Origin: Phoebastria nigripes
Taxonomy: Eukaryota > Chordata > Aves > Procellariiformes > Diomedeidae
Direction: 5' to 3'
Length of the DNA stretch: 64,000 bases
Assembly (NCBI GenBank): GCA_035582835.1
Contig: JAYKAV010003057.1
Location: 212,109 to 276,108, forward strand
The translations under genes were made by a program, and so were the position numbers. The notes under the pieces are model-generated. The model saw nothing but the letters and a program-made list of their open reading frames with translations. It ran no database searches and was not told where the DNA came from. Shown here in pieces: positions 1-13,500 of this stretch (its first letter is position 1; each line of letters opens with the position of its first letter).

Positions 1-1829
1 CTCTTCATCATCTCTTGACTCTTTCCTCACACACAGAACAGGGATAATGATTCTTAGCTCCTTTAGGTAGTGCTTTGAGACCCATTGATAAAAAGCTAAT
101 CACTACAATGAGGTTTTCTACAGTAATTGTAATTGTCCTGAAAGACAAAAAGGTATACAAAGAGGATAGTCCTTAAGATTTGAACTGTAAAGTATGCTTC
201 ACAGAAATAATTATTTAATGAAAGTGTTGTTTCTTAAATGTTAAGAATTTAACAAAGCAGTAAGATTACAGAATTTGGGATTCTCATACCTTCAATCCTG
301 CATTAGGTACACTGATTTTTCAGTGAGGAGCCACATCCAACAGCAGTGAACGCTTTCCTTTGAATCTATATTCTCTGACGAGCAATACCACACTGTTTCC
401 TCTGCAAATGTATTTCCAGGGAAGAGGCCAAGTTTATTTTGCTTGAAGTCCTGATCGATTCCTGTAATATCCTTATACTGCCGTGTTTGAGTCTGGTCTG
501 ATCCATGCTGGGGCTTCTGTGTCTACCCCGTTCTGCTGCACTACAGCAGGCAATAGCTACTCTCCACAAATCTTTCTTCCCTGAAGTAGACTATAACGTG
601 ATCGGTAAAAACTAGATAGGCGCTGGTGTACCTTCAGATGTGCTATTTTAATTCTTGGGACAAAGGTGCTAAGCTTCAAACTTAGCCAAAGACATACTTC
701 ATGTCCTAACTAGAAAAGTTATGGAGTGGTCTGAGGACAGGTGTATGCACTATCATCTCAAGTATTTTGAAATTTAGCACTTTCGCTGAGTATCACATTT
801 TCCTCCCCACTCTATGCTCAGAGTCGATGCGTACATGGGAACATCATATTGTGGGACAGATCTATCAAAAACCAAGAGGATTTGATTCTTTGCCATGGTA
901 TATACACATATATACTTTGATTTTAAAAAACCAAACCAAAACAAAACAAAAATTTGAGTAACAGATGTTTCCATAAAGGCTCAGCTCTAGCAAAGCTGTC
1001 TCCAGTGCACTATGAATATTCTTGTTAAAAGGGACATTTAAACACTGTGGCTCTCTAGAGCTGCCTTGTTGAGATCTATGTAGCAGGAGTATTACACATG
1101 GAACTCCCAGCAGAAAAGTTGAAAGCTTTGAGACATCCCATAGACAACCAGTAGCAATCATGTCATCAGTCATCTCAAAATTTTATCCCACCCACTCTCA
1201 TAAACTCTTATTTAATATGGCTTTGTCTGGATAGAGCTCCTAGCAGAGCTCCCGCTTCCAAACAGGGAAAGGAAAAAAAAAGATCTGTTGTTAATCTTTC
1301 ATGCTAAGAAAACAAGATTGAACTAANAAAATACAATTAGCAAATCTGTTCAGTGTAGTGAAATCCAGCCAAGCCTGCTGCTTTAAAACTTTCTGCATTT
1401 TTGTTAATGCCAATTTTTGTCTTTCTCTTGCATTTTTGTAAATTCCAAATTATGCTCTTTTTAGTTGCATGGTTTAGGTATTCTAGTAGGATAACTGGGC
1501 ATGGGCATTGGGGCATCAATGTTCCTCTGTGAAAAACTCTGGAAAGGTGGGGCAAATTGCGTTTTTGCTTTGCCACTAAAAACCTCCTTTGTCTTAATCT
1601 TCTCTATAGACACCCTTAGGGCTATGAGAAAAAAATCATCAAGAAGAAACACCAAGGTTCTCTCATAAAATGCTGATATCAGCGGAGCACAGACTTTTTG
1701 AACGTGGAGGTGGTATTTTCATCCATTAATTACCTCAACCAAATATTATTGCTTTTTGTCACCAATAAAAGTTATGTCTTATTTTTAGGCTGCAGACTAG
1801 CAGTCGCATATTGGGAGATAGCTGTATGA
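1..1829. other. AT-rich non-coding DNA, nothing recognised
   Basis: No repeat family, splice-flanked open frame or RNA gene was recognised here. The short open frames on either strand lack splice sites or a recognisable domain. It is probably intronic or intergenic. Confidence 0.5.
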
Positions 1830-1834
1830 ACTGT

Positions 1835-2410
1835 TGTTCTGGTTTCGGCTGGGATAGAGTTAATTTTCTTCCTAGTAGTTGGTATAGTACTGTGTTTTGG
1901 ATTTAGGATGACAGTCATGTTGATAACACACTGATGTTTTAGTTGTTGCTAAGTAGTGCTTACACTAGTCAAGGACTTTTCAGCTTCCCATGCTCTGCCA
2001 GGTGCACAAGAAGCTGGGAGGGAGCATAGCCAGGACAGCTAACCCAACTGGCCAATGGGGTATTCCATACCATACGACATCATGCTCAGTATATAAAGCT
2101 GGGGGAAGAAGAAGGAAGTGGGGGACGTTTGGAGTGATGGTGTTTGTCTTCCCAAGTAACCGGTATGCGTGATGGAGCCCTGCTTTCCTGGAGATGGCTG
2201 AACACCTGCCTGCCAATGGGAAGGAGTGAATGAATTCCTTGTTTTGCTTTGCTTGCGTGCGCGGCTTTTGCTTTACNTATTAAACTGTCTTTATCTCAAT
2301 CCATGAGTTTTCTCACTTTTACCCTTCCGATTCTCTCCCCCATCCCACCGAGGGGGAGTGAGCGAGTGGCCGTGTGGGGCTTAGTTGCTGGCTGGGGTTA
2401 AACCACGACA
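1835..2410 (+). mobile_element. Solo LTR of an avian endogenous retrovirus (copy 1)
   Basis: A 576-bp element begins TGTTCTGG and ends CCACGACA, matching the TG...CA ends of retroviral LTRs. It is flanked by a perfect 5-bp direct repeat ACTGT at 1830-1834 and 2411-2415, which marks a completed integration. It carries a CCAAT box near 2052, a TATA box (TATATAAA, 2090-2097) and a poly(A) signal variant ATTAAA (2279-2284), so U3, R and U5 are in plus order. No viral coding sequence lies beside it, so it is a solo LTR left by LTR-LTR recombination. Its U3 and 3' end match copy 2 closely, but the stretch from about 2106 to 2277 is unrelated to the other three copies. A 5-bp duplication fits ERVL- or ERVK-like elements; the exact family was not determined. 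Confidence 0.92.
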
Positions 2411-2415
2411 ACTGT

Positions 2416-3189
2416 ATTTGCTACCTGCTACATAGCAAGAGAGTTGACATTTCTTGGGAACAAGTCACCACACTCACAGAACTCTGCGTTACATTTGATA
2501 TTCAGAGATGTTGTTCATTAGGTTGTGACAGCTGTTGCCAAGTTTTGCTTCAGAATGCACTGTAAGAGTGAAAGCATACCAAGATCAAAGGTAAGCTTTA
2601 TAAAAAATGACTGCTGTAGAAGAGTTAGAAGAGAAAATGTTTGGCTACTAAAAATCACTTAAGACTCCAGGACCAGATAACTGAATCTCACCTTAAACAA
2701 GCTCATCTCCCCTGAGATGAAGACAAACTAGCAAACTGACTTTTTGGGACCTCTGAACTGAAAAAGATTCTTAATTCTGTGAGTGACCACACAAAAGGAA
2801 CTCTGCAGGGATAATCAGGATCGAAAATATCTGCTCTGTGTAAATGAAGGTGTTAAAAACATATTTCTGACAGTTACAATGAGCAATGAGCAATTCTGCT
2901 ATTGGTGTGCTTTAAGAAGCTCGTAAGACTAAGACTTTAAAAGGGAGGTTACAAACAGGATTAAACATTGAGGAAAAAACATGTATACTTCCAGGAGCTC
3001 TTGCTTAATTTGATAAAAGCTCAGGAACAGTTTCTCTCCAGACCACAGCAACAGATGATTCGATTGGGGCAAGAGTAATCCTGAGAGTCACGTCTCCTGC
3101 CTTTGGGTCTTCTGTTTGCTCATTAAAGCTAGGAAGGGTTATTCCACATAACTCTTCAGACAGGTCTAAATAATTGTGCCTTTCTGTAA
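2416..3189. other. Spacer between two direct solo LTRs
   Basis: This is 774 bp of unique-looking AT-rich DNA with no recognised gene or repeat. The two LTRs are therefore separate insertions rather than the ends of one provirus. Their different target duplications confirm this. Confidence 0.6.
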
Positions 3190-3194
3190 AGCTC

Positions 3195-3740
3195 AGTCCT
3201 GGTTTCGGCTGGGATAGAGTTAATTTTCTTCCTAGTAGTTGGTATAGTNCTGTGTTTTGGATTTAGGATGAAAAGAATGTTGATAACACACTGATGTTTT
3301 AGTTGTTGCTAAGTAGTGCTTACACTAGGTCAAGGACTTTTCAGCTTCCCATGCTCTGCCAGGTGCACAAGAAGCTGGGAGGGAGCATAGCCAGGACAGC
3401 TGACCCAACTGGCCAAGGGGGTATTCCATACCATATGGCGTCATGCTCAGCGTATAAAGCTGGGGGGAGTTCGCTGGGGCACGGCCGCTGCCTGGGGACT
3501 GGCTGGGCATCGGTCAGTGGGTGGTGAGCAATTGCATTGTGCATCACTTGCTTTGTATATTCTTTTATTATTATTATTATTACTATTTTACTTTATTTTA
3601 TTTCAATTATTAAACTGTTCTTATCTCAACCCACGAGTTTTCTCAGTTCTACTCTTCTGATTCTCTCCCCCATCCCACAGGAGGGGAGTGAGCGAGCGGC
3701 TGTGTGGTGCTTAGTTGCTGGCTGAGGTTAAACCACGACA
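3195..3740 (+). mobile_element. Solo LTR of the same family (copy 2)
   Basis: A 546-bp LTR is flanked by a perfect 5-bp target duplication AGCTC (3190-3194 and 3741-3745). The first base is A instead of the expected T (AGTCCTGG), a point change in the terminal TG. It has a TATA box (TATAAA, 3453-3458), a TTA microsatellite near 3565-3583 and an ATTAAA signal (3609-3614). Its U3 is close to copy 1. Its central part (GTGAGCAATTGCATTGTGCA, then T-rich) instead matches the copies at 42.4 and 43.6 kb. No internal retroviral sequence is present. Confidence 0.92.
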
Positions 3741-3745
3741 AGCTC

Positions 3746-6700
3746 GTACCAGGAAACAACTGCAATTCATGAGACTGAGTCACATGTAACAGTAGTTTAA
3801 TCGGTGTGTTACTGACTGATACTTTTCTTTACTTTTGCCATTATAACTACATTTTTCCAACTTCTTTTCTCCTTTGGCACATGACTGTTATCAGTTTATA
3901 TATATACATATTTAAACACTTGTGAAGAAGTACAGTTTACTTTTTGATGCTTAATGGATCAAAGCATTCTGCAAGCACAAGGTAGATGTGTTGTCGGCTT
4001 CCTTAGTTAAGCCGACTAGATGGCCACGTTATCCAACTGGCTGAATTGTTCCTACGTGACACAGAAAGACAAGACTGATAAAAATGCAATATAGAAAATT
4101 ATGAAAGAGGAGTTAAAGAGAAGAAAAAAAAGGGTTACTGCTTCAAGTTGTGTCCAAGAGAAGGCATTATGCCCATTTGCCTGCAATCTCTTACAGTACT
4201 AAACTGCACAGCTGTGATGTGGCTTGCTAGTCTCATTCGTTATTGGCATCCGTGTGTTGACTGGAACTTCATCAGGGAAGGTACGTCACTCCCCATCCAA
4301 GCTAATGGGCCAGTAAATAGCAAACAGCTCATAGTCCCAAAAGGAAAGCCCTCATTTTTGAAAGAAGCATCTCTATTCCTATGGAAATACTGGAATAAGA
4401 TTTCCCAAAAGACATATTAACCAATTATGTTCAGCTTACTGTATTCAGCTAAAAGCTTATTATATTCAGCTCACAGGTTCCTTCTCCCTCTTTCAACAAA
4501 ATATGCCTACTTCCCCTAAGGTGTTTCAAAAACAACAAGCTGTTTGCAACAAAAACAATGTCCCTTCAAACTAAGTCCCGTCAAAAGATCAGTCAACTCT
4601 CAAAATCACTCAAGGTCAATAAAATGCAGTTAGCACTGAGGAATCTCAGTGGTCTTCAACGATGCTATGAGAGCTTGCTTTCTTCTAAGAAGCAGCAGGT
4701 CACTAACATGATAAATTCTAGAGCTGAACAAGAATAAATTGCACTGGAAATTGTGGCTCAAGTAGCAGTCAGGCTCCTGAAGAAAAACTTAGTAGGTCTA
4801 ACAGCATGCATGAAATGCTGTCTGTCCAACATACAAAGGATTTCTATAAAAACATCTGCCAACCCTTGGAGCTTGGGTCATACAGAGAAATAATGTAACG
4901 AGAATTAAGTGGACCTCCTGTTTTAAAATTCAGTTTACATATTCACTCCAATCTTCTGCTCCTGCTTCCATTTTTTCTGCTAGGAAATATATCAAAGCCA
5001 AAAGGGAAGAATTCACTTTTATGGGCCAGTGTGATNCAGTTTGGTTTAAAAGCTTCTGATCTGTAAAATGCACGGTAACAAAACACACAATGTGGTTCCT
5101 GTTTACTTAATGCACTATTTCCCCAGGTTTTCTGGTACTGTCATAAATATAATTTCTTGCTTTTACTGCTTTGGAGATATTTCCCTTTTTCAATAATTCT
5201 AACAGAACTAAATTGTTTACATAAATTTTGCCTTCTTTCCACTAACGTTACCAATCAAGCCTATATGATAGTAAGCAGTGTCAACATTTTTATGAACATT
5301 GTTCCTCTAACAACTCAGTGCAGGCAGCACTTTGGTCTTTTGAAATAGGCCAAAAATTAAGACTGTTCAGGGAAGAAATATTTGGCACTTCTGTGTATCA
5401 GGCATAAACACTCCTCTTTTTTATGGCCACTGTCAGCCCGATGGATGGAGCAGACGGCCAGCCCCCTCCTGTGCAACTCCCCCCACTGTGGGGGTCCACA
5501 GGTTCCCCTTGTCACCAAGCTGCAGTGGCAGGGATGGGGCTTGCTTGGGATGCACAGAGACACTGGTTTTTGGAGCATTTGGGCCAAATCCCTTTTTGAG
5601 ATCTACTGTTCTTTGTGAAGCTGGCTCAGGAAAGGACAGATCTCCATCCGGCCTCCTGTTAGATGTGAATCTTAATCAGGAAGCCTCTATGGCTCCTGGA
5701 TTGCCTTGTCTACTGCCCTTCTGGAGGTAACCTTGTCTCAGGTGGTCCAAGGCCTGGCCACAAGTGCCAACCTACACCTGAATTCTCCAACAGTGCCTTG
5801 AACGTTGATCCTTCTGACCGCTCAGTGAGAAAGGAATAAGCCCTACCTTTTCCCCTGGGGTCGAGCACATCAAATGGATTAAGTCCAGCTATGCAAGGAA
5901 ATGCCTATTTCAAGAGTGCACTACCAGGACGTTGGCACCATCTGAGTTATGGCTTGGCAGCAGCACCTAGGTGGATGCCGCACTCCCACCACCACAAAGA
6001 AGCAAAGGAAGGCTGAACGGCAGCAGCACGTGAATGACAGAGCTTAGCACCACCGAGGAGCCTTATCAAAACTACTAGGAGGAAATCTAGGTACAGCCAA
6101 CAGAAATTTAGTAAGTAGTATCGTCACAATGCCACTTTGTTTTTTCATTTGGAGAGCAAAGAAGACGGGAAGAAATAAGAACAACCACAGCGTATCTTTT
6201 TCAGTCTGTCCGGAGGTCACACTGCTGCTACATTTGCTTTTCCTAACTTTTAGACAAAATATTGTGTCATGCCCGAGACGTGCATGACAGTTCCTGTTTA
6301 CTTGGATGAAAATCTGAAAAAATAAATTCTTACTGTATGGCACTGGCAATTTTTTATTGACCTTTTTCTAGGGAGGAAAGTAATTTTTAATGTTTCTCCA
6401 AGATATTTATATAGCTTTCCACCTTCCTATCATAGGCAAAAATCCTTAACTCTTGTGTCAGTGTGCTCAAACCTAGGCACACTTAAGGGTAGTCCTATGG
6501 NTATACATTGTCTTATCTAAGCAGTTTGCTTCTTAGTAGTAGATACACTCCTTACAATAGGTCTAATTTCCTAGGACTTTACTTACTCCTTACTCCTAAA
6601 CAATATTCTTAGTAGCAGTTCAGACACTTGTTCTCATTGATTGGGTAACCACAGATTCGTGCTTCTTTCTGTGACTTCCTCAGTTCCAAAAAACCTGCAG

Positions 6701-9700
6701 GGATTAAGATCCTACTGTGGATGGGGCAGAGGGGGACTGGAGACAAAGGATGTTCCTCCGAAAGAGTTTAATAGCCCCAAAGAGGGCACAAGGAGAAATG
6801 GCTTCTCCTCCAATACTACCACCAAAGTGGTGTGAACGCAGAGCTTGAAATTCTCATTTAGTTCTCTACATGAAGTCTCCTTATCCTTGACTTGAGAAGA
6901 GCAAGATGAATTTCACTGATGGAGAATTTCAGGACAGTGCTTGATGCATACTGGCTTTATAATTAAAAATACACAACTGAAGAAAAGATGGTCATAAAAT
7001 GTTGCCTAGGGCTATATCTAATACATGATGTTGTTTTAGTTTCCTCCTTACATTATATTTTTATCATCAACCCAGGGAGTTCATTAAATCTGTAAAGCTG
7101 TTGGAAGTTATCTGACAGCGGATTGTATTACTAGAGAGAACTATCGATCCAGGCTACTCGATCCCATTACAACACACTTCCATAAAGCTTGCGAGAGGCA
7201 GCAATCTGTTGCTTCTGCACTGACTACAGTTATTTCTCATGGATGGAATAATGAAATCTTTTCTGATGTATAATCATGACAGATTTTATCTGGAATGAGT
7301 AAAACAAGTAAAAGTCAGTCATAAAATATAGTACGGCTGGAATCAAAGGAAGCAAACTCCTCTGCTCTTCCATCAGATTGACAAATAACTAACACATTGT
7401 GCAGCTCCTTGTGTATGACATTAAATCTCAATCAGTTGTTTTCCTACTGTGAGATTAAAATGGAATTATTTATCTGGAATATCAAAAAGGGCACTGCATC
7501 ATGAACTCTAAACTTCTTGTTTTGATGCAGTATCTTTCCCAATAAAGACTAAACAATGTCAAATGGACTCCCTCATCACTGAAGATGCAATATATGAAAC
7601 CTTCACCAGGGCTGGGAACCACACTTGAATCTTAAAAACAATTATTAAATGAGGCTTATGTCATACATAATTCTTATAAATGGAATTCACTAGCCTGAAA
7701 TTCATGAGGAGGAACTCAACTTAAGCAAATTTGTAACACGAAGGACTCAGAGGAACTCTTTCAGCAGGTTTTACATAATGAAATACCAAATTATATGTAC
7801 CAGTTTATGTTACTATATTGACAGCTGGCAGAATTATATCCCACTAAAGCAGTGATAATTTCAGTACTCACAATTTAATCAAATTTCAATATTTGGGGCT
7901 GAGATTTTCAAAGACTACTACATGCACAAAGTGTTTTTTTTTCTCCTGGAGAGTCAGTGTTAGAGAAAAAAAAAAAAAAAATCTCTATTCTCCCTACTAT
8001 CCAGTTCATGTGTAGCAATTTAGAACTCACTTTATGGAAAAGCCTGAACATGATCATGCTTTGGAGCAACAAAACTCAGCTTAGCTGCTACCCTAGTGTC
8101 AGGAGCACACGCACGTTGAGGTGTTATCCAAATTTGGCCATGTTATACCACTTCTGTAGAACAGTTCATATATGCCAATACATGCAGGACTGACTACCTT
8201 GGGGAGGGAAGGGCAGTGGCAGAAAAAGAAGGTCAAGGAAAGACTGGGAGCACACTTCCACCCAGAATTTCAAATTTAGGGACCTTTCAGCAATGCTCTG
8301 CTGGCAGGAGAGAGACATGAGTAAGAGAGAACCTCACAGTCCTTCAGCCTGGCCACTGGTCTACTCACTAGCAAAGAGTTACCTGCTGCCTCATGAACTG
8401 AAAAGGTCTGGTCCCTGCTGTGGATGCAAAGGAGTCTTCTGCACATGATTTGTGTGAGACAGGTTGCATCAAGTGCTGTATTTTGGCACCTTGTCCCACC
8501 TTCTCCCTGTCCCCTACCCAGCACACTTCTTAATATTTAAATTAAAAATGCTAAGATGGCACAGTACAACCGGTGAATGAAGAATTCTGTATGCAACAGC
8601 TCATCCACCTCATAACACAGATTTGGTCCTTGTGCACTATCTCACTATAATCACAAAATAAGCTGGTGTCAGGGTGAATATACATAATAGGCACCTATCA
8701 GTCTAACATCTGGATTATAAGTCATACACATGAAAGAACTAAATTAAAACAGCATGAAACAGCCTTACCGCTGGCATTTCTTCACTTCCACATGCTTAAT
8801 TTGGCACTGTAACACTCTTCTGAAAGCCTTTTTCTTTTCTGTGTGCATGCATGTCTACCTCTTACACTATTACAAAGTACATTGTACTTTCATTGCATCC
8901 TATCAATGTCTGTTCAGTGTTGGAGTACTGCTTAGAAAGAAGCATGACAAAAGGTAATTTAATTTGGAAAAGGATGTGCTATAGATGTACTGTATGAAAG
9001 GAATCAAAATGCAGCAGAAGATGCCCCACGTGAGCTTGTGGCATCAACAAGCAAGAAGGAACAGAAGTTGTGCATCTGGGCTAAGGCTCAAGCTCCAGTC
9101 GCATCTATTTCTCACGGTTAGAACATGTAAAACTTTTCCCCTGTTGTTTGTTGAGGGGAGCCCACACTACAGACCTTCCAAGCAGAGCTCCTCCACCCAG
9201 CTATTGCACTTAGTGAAATGCATAGGGATAATAATCTGAGACCTTTCCACCTCTATCAAATTTTTCCAGCAGATTCACTGGGGAAAAACAGGCAGACAAA
9301 CATGGTACAATCACATAACCTGGAAATGACTTCGATAAAGTGCTGTTGAGAGCTGAACAGAACAGAACCAGCAATCAATAACCCAAATGCTACAATTTGA
9401 CAAGCAAAAGACAAGCAAATTTGACATGACAGACAGTTGGCTGCAGAGAGTTCACATATATGTTGTACAGCATGGTTAGTTCTATAATTAGAGAAGTGTA
9501 GAAACCTCCTTTATAAAGGTGTCCTTAGATGTTACCAAATAATTTCACAAATGGCTTCTTGATACTTTTGCACAGGGTGGTTTCAGAGTTTAGATCACTA
9601 TATCAGAGCTTTATTTCTGAAAACTTGACCTCAAACTCAGTGGCTGCTCCCCACTGGGCTTAAGAATTAGCTGAAGATGAAGCACAAATAATTCTAGCAG

Positions 9701-9940
9701 GTCTCCTACCGGCAATAAAGCAAAAGCACATAACACAGTAGATCTTTTCTCGCCATTAAAAGTGCCCATTCCTTCTGTAATCTCTGGACTGCCNCATTAA
9801 ATTTTTATTTTCTTCTTTGGAATGTAGTTTCTTTGTTTATTAGAGACCATATAAAAAATACGAAAATAAAGAGGAACTCTCACCTTCCCTTCTCCAACAA
9901 TTAATGATATGGCATCCCTTTTCTCTCAAAAATGGCAAAT
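3746..9940. other. Long AT-rich non-coding stretch
   Basis: About 6.2 kb without a recognised gene, transposon or RNA. The only low-complexity item noted is a 16-base A run at 7966-7981. Short open frames here (for example 5382-5618 and 6044-6349) show no domain, splice context or codon bias and were not called. Confidence 0.5.
7966..7981 (+). repeat. Poly(A) run
   Basis: Sixteen consecutive A bases. No retrocopy body or target duplication was recognised beside it, so it is treated as simple sequence. Confidence 0.8.
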
Positions 9941-9944
9941 AAGT

Positions 9945-10505
9945 TGGACCGAGCGAAGATGTGACATGGACAATGCAGCAAAGATATCAAATGTAACCCT
10001 GGGTTGGATAAATGGAGCAACGATTAGGAGAAAGATAACTTTACCTCTAAATATCGCATCAATGGGAGCAATACCAGAACATCACATGGCATTCTGGCAT
10101 TTTCTTTTTACAAGAATAAAGTAAACCTGGAGAACCATGCTTAACCGAGAGCTGGGAAAAGGTGTTACAGTGAGGAACTTAAGAAGTTAAAACTGTTTAG
10201 TTTTTCAAAATAAGACCAAGAAGAGATTTGATTACAGCAAAGCTGTACCTTTTCAGGGAGAAAATGCCAATATTAAAGGCCTATTTAATCTAATGGGGAA
10301 TGACATAACAAGAACCAATGACTAGAAGCTGAAGCTAGATAAATTTAAATGAGAATTAACGCCTCTACTTCTAGCAGAGAGGGTGATTAACCTTTGAAAC
10401 AAACTACCAAAGGAAGTGCTAGATACTCTATTTATTGAAATTTCGGATGAAGACTGTATGACTTTCTTGAAAATATCCTTTAGTCAAACAGGTCAGTGGG
10501 CTCCA
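9945..10505 (+). mobile_element. Ancient decayed CR1 LINE 3' fragment
   Basis: The broken translation follows the C-terminal part of CR1 ORF2. An N-terminal segment near 9975-10010 reads AAKISNVTLGWIN, matching the AAK.ANVTLG.I block that follows the CR1 reverse transcriptase. Further on come an LKLFS-like block (about 10185), a repeat of the T(R/S)-N-x-L-x-LEA type (about 10310-10335) and a PLKQTTKGSARYS block (about 10390-10430). Many stops and frameshifts are present. The sequence differs strongly from the younger CR1 copies in this window, so it belongs to an older CR1 lineage. The boundaries are approximate and no terminal 8-bp repeats remain. Confidence 0.6.
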
Positions 10506-13500
10506 CACACAAAGTTTTTCTGTGACTTCCTTAAGAGTGGAATCTACTTCACTTGAATGACAGCACTACAGCCTCACACACTAACACCTTCACTTTTATA
10601 AAACCCGAGCTCCCTCCAAAGTAAGAAAAGCTTCAGTGTATTTTATAAAGAGATTAAAGAACCCAAGACTAAATTGCTCTTCATCCCTTCTCTCTCCACA
10701 TTAAAAGCGAGGCAGAATATAGCTCCCATTTAGCATTTTCACTTGGAGGGCACATTACCGGACTCCCAACAAAAGGAGCACGTGTTCTCGGTGGATCCCA
10801 CACTGCTCTTCGATACCAGCCCCATTCAGCCACACACCTTACTAAAGGATAATTAAACTCTCATTACAACAGCTGGAAAGCTACTCAGTGGTGTCAGTCA
10901 CGCAAACTGCCCCATTGCCTAAACTCCATCCCTCTAAATGTGCACTCTCCTCCATGTGGAAGGCGCTGCGGGTGGTTTGGGAATAATGACTGCTCACTAG
11001 AGTGATGGCAACTATCGCACCGGTGCACACCTCACTCCTCAACCTGCCACAAGACCAAGAAGGACAGAGCGACAGTGAAGTCATACGTTTTTAAAAGTGT
11101 TTCATCTAGTAAGGTACAGAGGGTTTCACTCTTGAATTACCACTGTATCATATGGCATGAAATTGCAATAAATTTATGCATGCTTCTTAACAGGATGATT
11201 AACTTATTTTCTCTATTAGAAAAAGGTACAAATTATATTACACTGCCACCGTGACATCACTGAGAATAAAGTCTCTACGTTTTGTCAGGTAATGCATATG
11301 CAAACCAGGTACAAAAAAATGACAGTCACCACACTCAAGTCATAGCCACCTTTCCACCTGACCCATCCTGACCCTTTTACTTTTGTCTTCTCATGCTCCA
11401 GAGCCCAGAAAAACTTTCCCCACTTCTTTCTTCTGCTCTTTTCCGCCCCAAAGCCATCCTGTCCTCACCTACAGAGGTTTGCTCTGTGAAAAGTTCATGT
11501 GAGGGAAAGAAAACTGTTAGATGACACAGTGCTGTCTATCCTTGCTATCTGCTGGTTACTTGGGTGACTTTTACAGTAAATAGGTGCAAGACTGGCAATG
11601 GAGATTTCACCACAAGCCATATCTCTCCTCTCCTAGAAGACACTGCACAAGGCTCACAAAATTGGGGTAAGCCAGCCCAAGTGTATTTTTTCCAAAGATG
11701 TCCATTCACTGCTTGACTTTCTACTGCTGGCTACATTCCATTNAAAGAGCCCACCCCACTCAGGAGCTATTTCTGACTGCAATGATATTCTCTATATTTA
11801 AAAGGGGGAGAATTGTCATTCCACAAATCATACAAAATATTTCCATATTCCTCACTGCAAAATGTCAAGTCCACAGTTTTCTAAGATCCCTGGAAAATAT
11901 GTTTAAGTTTCTCTTTGGTTTATGCCTGTTTTAGTGCAGTATGCTTCCCTCTACTTTGGCTCAGGCTTTTCAAGTTAACNGTGGCTGGCTATTTTGCCAG
12001 GGTTAAAAAAACACTTACCTGATCCATCACAGGCAGCCTTAAAGGTAGATCAGCTAAGTTTGTGTAAGTAGTACTCCCCCCCCCCAAATATTTAAATAGT
12101 GAGTAATTAATATGCTATAATAAAAACCTGCCTGATCCTGACAGCTCCAAATTTTGCAATGCAAAGAGTGCAACTGACGGAAAGAAAATTCTAATAATTA
12201 GGCCAAAACATTCTGCAGTTCCAGCATCAAATGACTGCATTACAGTTTATACATGACCCCCATAACCCAGAAATAGAAATGTAAACTCTAACTTCCCTTG
12301 TGACACAGGTGACTCATTGTCTCTCCAAAAAGCAAATCACAACGTATCGCCTACCAGGTTTGACTAAGTTTTTGAGGTGTTGCATTTAGAAAGTCTTTAC
12401 ATATTCTTTGAGGTATTTTTGACTGCAGTGATATTTCCTGCATGTATAAAAGGGGATATTGCTGGGAGGAAAACTAAAATGGAATATTTAAGTGTATTCA
12501 TTTACAAAGTCTCCTTCAGCTCAGCTGAAAAATCAAAATGCTGCTGGCCTTGTTGTCAAAACTAATTTCTTTNGAACTCCTTGAGTATAACCAAAGAGTC
12601 AGTGCCAAGTACACCACCAGAAACTCTGACCAGTGAGTAAGGGACAGTTCACTAAACCAGTTCCTTTCTCAGCTGCACACCCAACTGAAGCATGCCCAGA
12701 AATACATTTCTGTGTGGTCTCACCACCTCCTTCAAAGCCATGGCTTGAATAGGAAGTTCACTGAACGTTCTCTAATGGAAGAATTCCACTTAAAAATTCC
12801 AGCGTAAAAATTTCAAATGATTTTGTGAAGCCATCAGTTTTAATGAGGCTCCTGAAAGAAACGTGAGACTCCCCCGTCTGCTGAATTCTTGTATCCAGCT
12901 GGCCCATGGTCCTACATGATCACCCCAGCATATGCATGGTCCTTTGCTATGCATTATCTTAAATTACCTACAAAAAATCTCCTAAATATCTCACCTACAT
13001 TCCAAAGATGTGCTGAATGACCATTTCTGCAGGAACAGTTCCTACTGATGATGGACAAGTGTCTTGTCTAGGTATGATCTGGTCAATTCTGCAAAAGGAA
13101 CTACCTGGGGGAGTCTCAAACGACCAGGTTCTCCACCCAGGATGTTAATCAACAGACGGAGACACAGAAGTAGTCCCTACCAATTGGTGCAGACATGGCA
13201 GGGGCTATTTGGGTGAATCTATAGTTCTGTCTGAAATTCCTACCTGGAGAGCTCTTGCCCCAGTTAGTCAAATACTGTGCTGTGAAGGTGGCTCAGAGTT
13301 GAGTCAATTGCCTTGTCTCAAGTTGGTCCATTGTCTCAAGCCAATCCATTGTCTCATTTACATACATGACTAACTGGGAAGCTCCCAGACCATGCAGGAA
13401 ATTACAAATTTAAGAGCACTGGGTGTGCACACAGATACGGTCCTGATACCCAGCTACATCACAGTTATAACTACAGGACATGCTTGAATTTCATCCTTGT

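Noticed and set aside
1835..3740. Copies 1 and 2 as the two LTRs of one small provirus
   Set aside because: Each has its own, different, perfect 5-bp target duplication, and the spacer shows no retroviral sequence.
12019..12053. 35-bp minus-strand microexon (donor CAG/GTAAGTG)
   Set aside because: The donor is good, but the acceptor lacks a pyrimidine tract and lies next to a G run. Only 11 codons are involved, too short to support.
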